A stretch of 64,000 nt of DNA from Eutypa lata. Lineage: Eukaryota > Ascomycota > Sordariomycetes > Xylariales > Diatrypaceae. The notes below the pieces were generated by a model. It saw only the letters and a program-made list of their open reading frames with translations, had not been told where the DNA came from and did not search any database. Below are positions 22,088 to 32,800 of the stretch, one piece after another. Numbering within the stretch: the first letter of the stretch is position 1; every line of letters starts with the position of its first letter. Both the position numbers and the translations under genes were made by a program. The stretch covers positions 3,844,001 through 3,908,000 of the forward strand of contig JAKULF010000005.1 of NCBI GenBank assembly GCA_022661535.1, written 5' to 3'.

Positions 22088-22719
22088 ACATTGCGATAGC
22101 AAATATACAATCTATACATAGTAGCAATACCTTAAATTATCTAGTTACCCAGACTGGTTTCGTCAATGGGTACTAGGCGTAGCCGGTTGACGAACCACAA
22201 TTACTACGGTAAACCGGCAATCTGCCGGTCCAAGTCCGGCTTGGGAGATAGTGTAGAGATAAGCGTCCAAAGTTGTTGTACGAAGTATTATTAGGACACG
22301 GCCTATTGGTAGAAGAAATTCCAGTTATAGTAAGGATCGCTTGAGCGTCCCACCGGCTTAGGCTGGGCCAGTCAGGGACCCTTTTAGTGGTAATGGTCGG
22401 GCCGGTGCGTGATTCCCGCCCAACCCGCCTATCAACAACGGTGTAGGTCGTACCTAGGTAGTCACCTCTAGGTGCTGCGATATGCGTGGTAATAATTAGA
22501 TGCCGCTTCGAATAACATGAATAATTGATTCACTACAATATTTAATATACCGAAACGAAAGACAGTGGAAGGCAAGTTGCGAGACACATAATTAAGGTGT
22601 TAAGCAACCCACTCATAAACATCCATCAAGACTTTTACACTTCGGCTGTTATTACTCTTATTCTAAAGTCAACTAGTATATGCATATATAAGCCGACTTC
22701 ACAGAGACCTCATCCTGCA
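22088..22719. promoter_or_regulatory. Promoter region of the FAD oxidase gene
   Basis: 632 bp. It holds a perfect palindrome ACCGGCA-ATC-TGCCGGT at 22213-22229, further CCGG words at about 22235 and 22352-22402, and a TATA-like TATATAAG at about 22684-22691, roughly 30 bp before the start codon. Confidence 0.5.
22213..22229. promoter_or_regulatory. Palindrome ACCGGCA-ATC-TGCCGGT
   Basis: 7-bp perfect arms around a 3-nt centre. The half-site ACCGGCA also occurs at 14502 and 14579 in the MFS/dehydrogenase promoter. Candidate Zn2Cys6 operator; the function is inferred. Confidence 0.45.
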
Positions 22720-24278
22720 ATGGCCGGAAAGCCACAATCAAAGTGTCTCTCTCCAGTTGCCAATCCGGTAGCATCGTTTTGGACTATACCGCCGCACGGC
22801 CTTGATGACCACCGTAGCACACCAGATCTCCCAAGCGTGAGCGACGTGGTGATTATCGGCGCTGGATTCGCAGGGGTCGCCACAGCATACCACTTATTCA
22901 AAGACAACCCGAACCCGCCATCTGTTACCCTGCTGGAAGCCAGAAAGGTCTGCTCCGGGGCGTCGGGCCGCAACGGTGGCCACGTTAAGCCCGACACCTA
23001 CTTCAACGTGCCGAAGTACACCAGGCTATATGGTGCAAAGGCAGCAGCCGAGTTAGCCGCTTTTGAAGCTTCACACCCATATGCAGTGAAAACCCTCGTA
23101 GAGAGCGAGAGATTGGATTGTGATTTCCACCTTACGCGTGCTGTGGACGTGTATCTGGACCCTGAGCATGCGAGAGTCACCGAGGAAGCCTATCGGAAAC
23201 TTTTGAATGACGGTGTGGTGGATCTCAAGGACGTGGCGTTCACCCCTAAGAAAGACGCTGAAAGAGTAAGCCCAGCACTCGGAAACCTTTGGCCGAGCAT
23301 CATGCGTTAACCACTCAGGCGATCAAGATTTGAAAGCAATGTACTTATACTTTAAAAATAGATATCAGGGGTTAAGGGGGCCCAATGCTGCTTCTCCTTT
23401 ACAGCAGCCCATCTTTGGCCGTTAAAGATGGTCCAACAACTAGTCGAGAAGCTGCTGGAGAAGGGTCTGAATCTGCAGGCCAATACACCTGTGAAATCGG
23501 TGTCGTCGACCAGAAACTCCCAGGGACTTTGGACCATCGAAACAGAGCGCGGTACGATTGCTGCTCACAAAGTAGTCTACGCCACAAATGGCTACACGGC
23601 ACAGGTTCTGCCCGAATATACCGGCCGTATTGTTCCTGTTCGTGGCATCTGCAGCCGTATCGTCACCCCCCGAGGTCCGAACAGTCCGCATCTGGTGAAC
23701 ACCTACGGGATCCGGTTTGACTCCAGCAACAACGATTACCTCATTCCGCGCGCGGACGGGAGCATCGTGGTCGGGGGCGCTAGGCAGAGGTTTTGGCACG
23801 TGCGGGACCAGTGGTTTGACAACGTTCGAGACGATGAGCTCGTTGCCGACGCAGTTTCGTACTTCGACGGCTACATGCAGCGTCACTTCCGGGGTTGGGA
23901 GGCTAGCGACGCCAAGACAGACCACGTGTGGACTGGCAGTGAGTTGCGCCCAATCCGTTACTCGCTTAGTTAGGTAGAGACAATTTCTGACTATATCCAA
24001 CAGTTATGGGCTACAGCTCCGACTTCTTGCCGCATTTGGGCGAGGTCCCAGACAAACCCGGCCAGTATATCATCGCTGGGTTCTCGGGCCATGGCATGCC
24101 TGAGATTTTGCTCTCAAGCAAGGGCGTGGCCGCCATGGTGCGAAATGGAATATCTTTTGAGGAGTCGGGACTACCTCAGATATTCAAAACATCGACGGAG
24201 CGAATAACGAATGCTAAGAGCCCGCTAGAGGAATCACTACAACCATTATGGAACGGTAATGATAGAGCAAAACTCTAG
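22720..24278 (+). CDS. FAD-dependent amine/amino-acid oxidase (DAO family, gamma-glutamylputrescine oxidase-like)
   Basis: Flavoprotein oxidising a C-N bond of an amine or N-substituted amino acid with release of an aldehyde or oxo acid and H2O2. Exons 22720-23265, 23362-23938 and 24004-24278 splice to 465 residues. The Rossmann dinucleotide motif VVIIGAGFAG is at 43-52, followed by the acidic residue in TLLEARKVCSGASGRNGGH, the second FAD-contact block. The middle has AAHLWPLKMVQQL and NTPVKSV, then VVYATNGYT. The C-terminal FAD-closing block is IIAGFSGHGMPEI. Intron 1 is taken with the acceptor at 23361 because it alone gives the family-like ERISGVKGA. No signal peptide and no peroxisomal SKL; the end reads RAKL, a weak PTS1-like tripeptide (AKL). 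Within the cluster it is the most likely first enzyme, delivering an aldehyde or GABA-type product. Confidence 0.88.
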
Positions 24279-25213
24279 CCGCAGCCGTATTGCGTGCGTT
24301 ACCTATGGGCAATGAAGCATCCAGTGATATGAGGATAAAGAGTATTATGCACTCGTGGAAATATATATCAAGTATTTAATGAGTAGGGCCTGATCAACAT
24401 TTTTAGGGGTATATTCATGTCCAATTGTCAGCTACTCTAGGACCTGCTTCGCAAATTAATAGACATCAGACATTCACCCCGTCATGAATACAGTGCGCTT
24501 CCACGTTCGTTTTTATATAATAGTCACCCTGCACCGATTCACCCCCCTTTTCCTTCTGGTTAGTAATTTTTATAGTTACATTTCTCTAGTGAAGAGCCAT
24601 TACGCACCATCCTTCTAGCAGTATCAACATACTTTACATATGTACCTGTGCCCAGTAAAATTAAATCACATCTATTAAGTGGCTAAATTCAGAACAAGAG
24701 AATCGTTCATTCTTATCCAACCAAGGGATAGCTGAGACCAAACATCCAAATTAGGAAAGGATTGGTGTTCACGGTTGATTTGCGCTAGATTTCATCGTGG
24801 CGCTTGCGGGAACCAAACGTATCTGGCATTTTAGACGTCATAGGGCTTAGTTGAGCCTGATTGGGTGCAGGCAGCGGCAACCCTCACAAAGAAACAAGGG
24901 GTTTCGTCATTCAGGAAGGCGGCAGGGCGGCTGTGTCGTCCAGTCGCATAGGCACTCAACGATAATTACAGTCAGCAGCAAACTTGGTAATTGATTGATC
25001 TTTCAGCTTCTTCTATTTACACAATTCTTAGTCGTATGCATTATCCTACTTCGTTATTTTGAATTGCGACCTATTGCTGTGAAGGCGCTTTGTTGACAAA
25101 GTACGACGGGGGGCCTTTGTTTAATCTTGAAGTTTGAGATTCAGTTACAGTCGGGACTTGAAGTAAAGTAAGAAAAGAGAGGAATAGATAACAACATTGG
25201 CTTCAATTCAATC
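24279..25213. other. Intergenic, right border of the catabolic cluster
   Basis: No gene recognised. Marks the change from the catabolic genes to an unrelated membrane protein gene. Confidence 0.45.
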
Positions 25214-26337
25214 ATGGGTGCAGATTGTACATCCGTGCCCGACAATGTGCAAAGCGATGCAGGCGTCGCGGGCATAGGCGTAAGTTGATGTTCCTTACCT
25301 CATCCGATGCCTCCATCTGTACTCTCGCTTGCATCAACGATAGACTGACCTTGCGATATTTGGCAACAACACAGGTCCTCCTCTCCTTCATCGTAACAGC
25401 CGCCATCGCATTGACGCTCAGCGCGACCCTGATCATGCAAGAGATGCGCACCTCCCTCTCCTCCTCCTCCTCCTCCTCCGCCTCCTCTTTCCGGCCCTCG
25501 GTCCTGCGCCGCAAGCTGCTGAACGCCTACTCGGACCAGCAGATCCTCACGGGCATCGGGATCCAGGGCGTGGGGCTGGCCAAGACGTCGACGATGGCCC
25601 CCTACCACTTCTTCATCATCTGGATGCTGTCGCTGCTGTCGATGGCGGTCCACAACGCCACCCTACTGGCGCTCGTGCACGACTTCCGCCGCGACTGGGT
25701 CCTGCGCTGGCTGCGCCAACTGCTCATGTTCGGCAACCTCGCCCTCTCGTGCGTCTACGGCGTCTTCGTTCTACGCGGCGTGCAGACGGGCCTCAGCGAC
25801 TCGACCCTGCCGGTCGCGTGCGTCTGGAGCCCCGATGTGCCCCCCGACGCGAAGACGACGGGTCCGAATGTCGGCACCTCGTACGTGGGCACCATCGCCG
25901 TCATAGCGGGCAACGTGGTTGTGTTTGCTCTCAGCACGTGGTACCTGCACTCGCGGACGCAGAGGTTCTACAAGGTCATCCAGCTGGTCGGAATGGTGCT
26001 CATGACGGCGAGCGCGGTGGGCGCTACAGCCCGGGTTATCATCATGGCTCAGGCATTCGGGACCCCACCCGTCCCTATGAGCGACGAGGGCGAGCGGTCC
26101 TGGAGTTTCGGCTCGCTGCTCTCCATCGGGATGCTGCTGCTGCCTCTCGTCTCTGCCGTCGAGATCCTCCGGGGTGAAATCAAGTGCGCCCCTCCCGTGA
26201 GCGATGATGAGGGGGCTTCTGATAAGACGGCATTGCTCGATGGTGCGAGTGAATTGCGGGATAGGACCGGCGGAAATCGGTCCAGCTTTCAGCCTATCCC
26301 CTTTGATGGCTTTCGGGCCAGCCGATTCAAGAAGTGA
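25214..26337 (+). CDS. Fungal polytopic membrane protein of unknown function
   Basis: Exons 25214-25279 and 25375-26337 (donor GTAAGT, branch CTGAC, acceptor CAG) give 342 residues. The N-terminus MGADCTSVPDNVQ with AGIGVLLSFIVTAAI after the splice is a pattern I know from uncharacterised fungal multi-span proteins. About seven hydrophobic segments follow, including FFIIWMLSLLSMAVHNATLL, LMFGNLALSCVYGVFVL, YVGTIAVIAGNVVVFALS, VIQLVGMVLMTASAVG and LLSIGMLLLPLVSAV. A poly-Ser stretch lies near residues 58-68, and a 45-residue hydrophilic tail follows the last helix. GIGIQGVGL before TM2 seems conserved in the family. No enzyme motif is visible; a receptor-like or transport role would be guesswork. 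Confidence 0.75.
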
Positions 26338-28330
26338 GCGAATTCGCTCTCAGATGAAGCACGGGTAAACGATATAGTTAGTTTTCAGGCGCAAGTATTG
26401 GTTTCATGACTTGTATAATGATAACAGCATACGATTAGGGTTCCATCAGTATTAGGTTAGCGATAGGGATGTTTTAGGCGCAACAAGATACCCAAAAAGT
26501 CGATTCAAAGAATCATTTTACATATTACAGAATGGCCAGTCTTGCCTAAAAATAGGTAAAATATGACATTCCTTGGGGTGATACCTCTATGCGAGGAGAT
26601 TGGTCACACTGGGAAATTACAAACCGCATAGCATAAATAAAGGGGCGAATCAATAGTATTGGCTTCACCTAGTCCGAAACAGAATCACAATGCCACGATA
26701 GCTACAAGTTACTATTTTTAACAGCAATTCATCACGTTGTGGAGGCGTTGTTGATAAAGCATGTGTGTAATGTCAAATAAGATTTTGTCATCGAATTCTA
26801 AACACAGTGTCAACGTACGTACAGTCTGAAATGGGACAATAGAACCTCTCCAAGAACAGAATTTTCAGGCAGGTGAGTCTTGGTATAAATGTCAATCACA
26901 CGTTTGTTAGGCAATTATAGAACCAAAGTACAACGTCTTTCTTCATCCAGGCTGTCATCCTTGCTCCTAGCCGAGCTACATATTCTGCTTAGACTATGTA
27001 TTACGTACTTATTCCATGATACCATAATCCCAGGGCTACAGTGTTCGATTGAATCGAGAGGCTTCACCGACAATTAACTGTCTCCGATGGAAAATCTTGC
27101 TCTATACCAACGTTTACACTGCTTATCCAGATAAAACTGGGGTCAAGAGAATTAAGATCTCACCTCATGTATTGATTCGTCCTTTTTCTTAGTTGAGATA
27201 TCTTCTTACTCATCTCTAATAGAACAATATATTCCTGTATTTGGGTATATAATTACATCCAGCTCCAAGGCGCAAGACTAGTAAATAGTGGCTTGACGCT
27301 GAAGTCGTTCATTGCCTCCAATTGGTAATTGTATATAAGAACTAACCTCAAACATTTTGCTACTTCCCTGTTTGAATATAGTAACTTCATTTTGAAGGGA
27401 ATGATCTTCATGGGGCTGAATATTTGACAAAGAAATAAGAATATTCCTTACGAAATTTGTGTTCCACAAGGCTGAGACGCGAATGTATATCGTTTCCCTA
27501 ACAATTATTCCAAGCTTCCTTCGCCGTGCGCCAACTCTATGCAAACTTCTGACGTGTAAATATATTATCTAATATCCCACTACACTCTATTATATAACCT
27601 CCACTGCTGGCGGGGATCCCCACAATCAAGGTCGTATAACTTATACACACTGCACCGCAACGAGAAGTTCCTCATCTAGTTAGGTATTATATAATTTTGC
27701 CAGGGGCTGGGAATACCAGTCAAGCCAATTGACAATATATGCAGTGTACCTTATGATTTATGGGGCTTAATGCATCAATTATTTTGATCGCCATCGGTAA
27801 GTCGCACATTATACCTTGTACCACATGACTAGGAGTAAGATCTAGTCGATCTATAAGCATCCCATCAGACGGGACTCCACAACGCAGGGCTGAGCCGACG
27901 TCGCTGGCTTGGCAGTGAACCCGACAGCCGAATAACGGTATAGCTGACTTATACACTGTGGCTAGCTAAACCAGAAGATCGTCAACTCAACGCGAAGATC
28001 TACACCGGCCTGACCCAATGACGTGGTGAATAAGTGACTTTGACTGACTTGATATGACATAGTCTTCGGAATCGAGGCGTGGGTACAAGCCTCGCAGGAT
28101 GGAGACAATGTTCAGTACCTGGCTGGCCTTTGAGGTTGGGAGAGTCCGAAATAGAAGCATCGGAAAAGTATAAGTATGGCTTCAGCTTCCCTCTGAGACC
28201 GTTAGAAGTGAATCAACACACTCTCAACTCAAACCATCAAGCCATCTCCAGTACTACTACAAATCCATTCTCAGAACTTCAAAGTTATACACTTAAATCA
28301 ACACCAACCAACCCCACACACCTCGCAAAA
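26338..28330. other. 2-kb intergenic region, AT-rich
   Basis: No gene recognised. The last 170 bp contain a TATA-like AAGTATAAGTATGG near 28166 and CAAC-rich leader sequence expected before the secreted-protein gene. Confidence 0.45.
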
Positions 28331-28744
28331 ATGCAGTTCAACGTCGGTCTCCTCTTCATCGCTACCCAGGCCATTGGCGCCCTTGCTGCTGCTGGCTCTG
28401 GCTCTACCGCCAACCCCCACAACATTCTGGGCAAGCGAGACTGCTGGCACGGCGAGAAGGTCGGTTGCACTGATGGCTACTGCTGGAAGAAGTGCGGCAA
28501 CGATGAGTCCGGTATGAATCCTACAGTCCTTTGCTTCCGCTTTCCCCCTCCTCCCCTCCTTCCCTGATGATTCCCGATGAGATAAATTATACTAACCTCG
28601 CTATCAGGTACTTGGTGCTGGACTGCCCGAAACGATGGCTTCGGTGACTGGTACACGTGCTCCACTGCCGACGACTGCAGCGATGACCAGCCTTGCAGCC
28701 AAGCAGTTGATGGCTGCGATGCCTGTGGCTGCAGCTGCAACTAG
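28331..28744 (+). CDS. Small secreted cysteine-rich protein (effector-like)
   Basis: Exons 28331-28511 and 28608-28744 (donor GTATGA, CTAAC branch, CAG acceptor) encode 105 residues. Residues 1 to about 21 are a clear signal peptide (QFNVGLLFIATQAIGALAAA). A Kex2-like LGKR site near residue 36 probably releases a mature chain of about 69 residues with 12 cysteines, i.e. up to six disulfides. Blocks include GYCWKKCG, GTWCWTARNDG, a TCSTADDC pair and a GCDACGCSCN end. The mature part is acidic and rich in Trp and Gly. I recognise the GYCWK-x-CG/WCWTA style from small secreted fungal proteins but know no function; an effector or antimicrobial role is possible. It stands alone, surrounded by long intergenic DNA, as is common for effector candidates. 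Confidence 0.82.
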
Positions 28745-29801
28745 GATGTTAGCCAGTCCTCCCACATTCATACTGAGTAACTATCACGTCTAGTCTGGTT
28801 ACGCAGTTTATCTATTGGAAGAGAAGGGGAGAAATGGTTAGAAGGATGGGTCCTTGTACATAGAATGTTCTTCATCCCCCTAGGTTCACTCGGTGGACTA
28901 GGTATACATTCTTTTACCCTCTGGCATTCTTCATTATATGTTGTTGTGCCTAGGTTCCTTAAAGCTCTATAATATAGATAATCATAGAATACAATTCCAA
29001 CCAACGCTTAAAACCATTTAATGTTCTGGCATACTTAGTATACCTAGACAAGTAGTAGCTTGCGGAGCCAACGAATATGGTTTGATAGGACTTCTGCCTT
29101 TAAGTTGGAAATGTGAGATGTCTGCAAACGTATAGCCTCCATATTCCATTTACGCCCAGGGGAAGCCTGACAGCAGTCAACCGTCAAATAAACCAACTAG
29201 CCAACCAATGCCTAGTAAGTGTAGTGATAACGATAGTCTAAGTTAAACAGCGTGAGATTAATAGCCACACAGGACTACGCGGTTAAATAAAGTTACATCA
29301 GTGGCTCAGCTGAAGGGTTACATCTTAAAGTTGCTATCCAACGCGTGACCGTAAAACATCGCCCACAACAATACTCTATAAGGGCTGAAGAACTGAAGCG
29401 GCTTGAAATGGTAGGTAAAGGTGTAGCTTGTATTATGTACACTATTATTGGGTCAAATGGCGTATTAATGTAAGCTTCGATCAAACTCTGAAAGAATTGT
29501 CGTGGGTGGTGACTTCTGGTCATTCCTCGAAGACATTAGGTCTTATCTAAGAACTATGCAAATGATTATCTAGATGCATTACACAATTCAACCCTATCAC
29601 GTCAGTGGCTTTCACATCATCTACCACGGATCGAGATTAGAGTTTCCTATGCTAAGCGTTTCCTGATATATCATTACATAATCACCAAGCACCGTGTATA
29701 AAACACTTGGCTCAGACTAGGAGATCATAATATCCATTCAGCTAAACACATTTCAACGATGATTAGGGCTGTCAGCTTACAAGGTCCACACCGCCTGCGT
29801 A
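28745..29801. other. Intergenic, no gene seen
   Basis: 1.06 kb between the secreted-protein gene and the 3' end of the ABC transporter. Short frames only. Confidence 0.45.
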
Positions 29802-32800
29802 TTAGTTGCCCCTCTTTTGCTTCAACTTCGCCAAGACACCCCCGAGCGGGTTCTTGCCCCTGAACCTCAAAAACGTCGCGAAATACACCACCGCATAATT
29901 AAACACAATGAAACCGCAGACGATGCCGAAGTCCCGCCAGATGTTGCTGTAGTAGACACTGAACTGGCTCCCAAACTCATCGCCCGTGGCGTACTGACAG
30001 AACTCGCAGAAGCCATCGGCACCTGTAGTCACGCTGCCTCCAGCCTGGGCGATATAACTGTTGACGTAGTCGTCACAGGAGAGGCCTGGCGGTGGCTGGA
30101 AGCGTGCAAACTCGCCGGTGTCGCAGTATACGGGCTGATTGTGGATAGCGGTGGCGAGGAAGGCCTCCAGCAAGTAGTGGAAAGGGGTAAGCCAGTACAT
30201 CCAGTCGTGCCAGAAGGCGGGTAGCTGGGCGGGCGGCACGACGACGCCGCAGAAGGAGACGACGAAGAGGAAGAAGAGGGGCACGAATAGACTAGCGAGT
30301 AGCTCGTTCGGGCTGAATGCCGCAATGGCTTGGCCGAACCCTACATAGTACAGTTCGAAGAGCGTCATGCACAGGAAGGTAAAACCGGACATGAAGCCAA
30401 GGTTACGATAGCCGGCGATGCCCCACCACCAGCAGTTGAAGTAGACAGCACCGGCGACGATGGCGTAGGGGATCTCGACGAGGACGGCGGCCGTGGTCCA
30501 CGCGACCCATGAGTAGATCTTGGCGTTGTTCTCCCGCGACTCGAAGACGTTGCGCGAGTGGAGGAACATGGGCTGCAGCTGCTGGATCAGCGGGGGCGAG
30601 ATGGTCAGCGTCATGAAGATCGAGAACAGCCGCGACTGCATGTCGATGCTGGCGTAGCCCAGCTTGTAAAACGTAAAGCAGTTGAACAGCCCCGTGAAAA
30701 TGTGCAGAATGAACTTCCCGAGGATGTAGTTCGGCGTCCGCCAGTACGCCACGAACGACCGCCTGACCACCGCCGCCGTCTGCGTCGCGAGCGGCATCGC
30801 GTATTCGCGGTCGTCCTGCACGTTCCGCGAGTGCTCGGCGTTCTTGCGCCTCTCGATCATCTGGCCCATTTCCCGGGACTGCTCTGCGTAGTTCTCCGAT
30901 TGAGACCAGGTGTCGCCCCAGTCTTGCCCCTTGTAGTCTGGGTTGCCGGCTCCGATGGTATCGAGCATCCACTCAGCGGGGTTGGCCACCTCGGGACACT
31001 TCGGACCGCCGTGTTTCTCGAAATAGCTAATCAGTTTTCTGCTGTCCTTTCCGAGCTCCCCGGCGTAGACGACACGACCTCCTGACTTGAGGAGGATCAA
31101 TTCATCGAAATGTTCGAAGAGCACGGCGGAAGGCTGGTGGATGGTGCAGAGAATGGCCTGGCCTGCGTCGGCGAGTTTGCGCAGGAACCGAACTATGTTG
31201 AAAGCGGCCGCCGAGTCAAGACCAGACGTAGGCTCGTCCAAAAACATGAGCAATTCCGGCTTAGACGCCAATTCCACACCGATAGTCAGCCTCTTCCGTT
31301 GTTCCGGATTGAGACCCTCGCCAACCCTACCGATGATGGCGCCAGCGATGTCTTGCATTTCCAGAAGCTCGATGATTGTCTCGCAATAAGCATACTTCTC
31401 TTCCTTGGCGACCTCCCTCGGCTGACGGAGAAGGGCCGAGAACTGAAGCGCTTCTCGCACGGTAGCAGCTATTATATGGTAATTAGTAAATATCCATTGA
31501 AGACGACGGGGTTTTTTTCGGGATGAACTAACTCGGCTCATGAATATCAAGCTGCTCTGCAAAGCCAGTAGCTCTCTGGAATGATTTCGGGAGTGGTTTT
31601 CCGTCCACGAGGAAATCTCCTGATATGACGCCAAAGTTGACTCTGTGTATTATTGTCAGCCGCCACTTAATCTATACTGGCAACGAAAATGAATTTGTTA
31701 CTTACCGCTGTGCTAGAACATTTAGCAGGGTTGTCTTTCCTGCTCCCGAAGCTCCCATGAGAGCTGTTAACTTGCCAGGCCTAACAAAGCCCTGGACATT
31801 TTGCAGTAGCTTCCTTTCGCCGCCTTGGAAGGGTATCGTGTAGTTGACGTTCTGGAAAGTGAAAATCGCCTCATTCTTCGCTACGTTTTGCATTGCTTCC
31901 TTGTCTCTCTCTTCTTGCTCCTTGGCATTCTGGGGAAGGGTCTCCGGAGCCTTTTCGTTGACCTTCCCTGTCTCCTCGTCCCCGACAGTGCCCTTCCGGC
32001 CTCCGGTCTGGATGGAATGCTCGAGGGTCTTCGGCACCTGGCCGCGCTTGAAAACGGTCACGGATGCCCCGCCCGCGTTCGGTTTCATCATCTCCATCCC
32101 CAGCATGCCGATGGCTAGGAAGAAAAAGAAGAACGCCCATAGGAACCCGAAGTTGCGCCAGAGGTGACTGCGGGTGTAACTAAACGCAGCTTGGATGTAG
32201 GCGGCGCCGGAAACCGCCGTCGAGCCAGGGATAGATCCGGCCAATGTGCACGACTGGTACTGCGGCGAAGCCCCGGGACCCTGGGGGACGAGAAACGGGG
32301 CCACGCACGGCAACTCTATGTTATAGAACTCGTTAGACATCAGCGCCTCAAAGCCGTATTGTAACCAGTTGATCCATCTTAGCCACCCGAACCACGGATG
32401 CATGGATGAAGGAGGGATGAGGTATCCCGTGTACACAATGAGGATCTGAATGGCAACGCCAGTCACCTTTGTAGCATCATCCAGTGTCTTGAATATCGCC
32501 GATATAGCCCGGAAGAAGGCGTACGTTGTCATGGTGACCAACCAGAGAATGAGGATGGAAATAAAAAACTGCGAGGCCGTAGGGGCCAATCCAGCCATCC
32601 AGTAGATGATGATGTCGAACAGCACGACCTGGACGAGGACTAGTGGAATATCCACGACAGTCTGGGCCAGAGCGTACGCGGAGGGCCGGTAGAATGAGAA
32701 GTTCTTATGCTTGAGCAGGATAGGTTTGGACTCGAAAGCAGCTGTCTGCTCTGCGAGAGCCAACAAGGCGTTGAACAGCAGTATGAAGAACAGTACACCG

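Noticed and set aside
25749..26177. Second frame inside the membrane-protein exon
   Set aside because: High-GC shadow frame rich in Arg and Ala with no domain.
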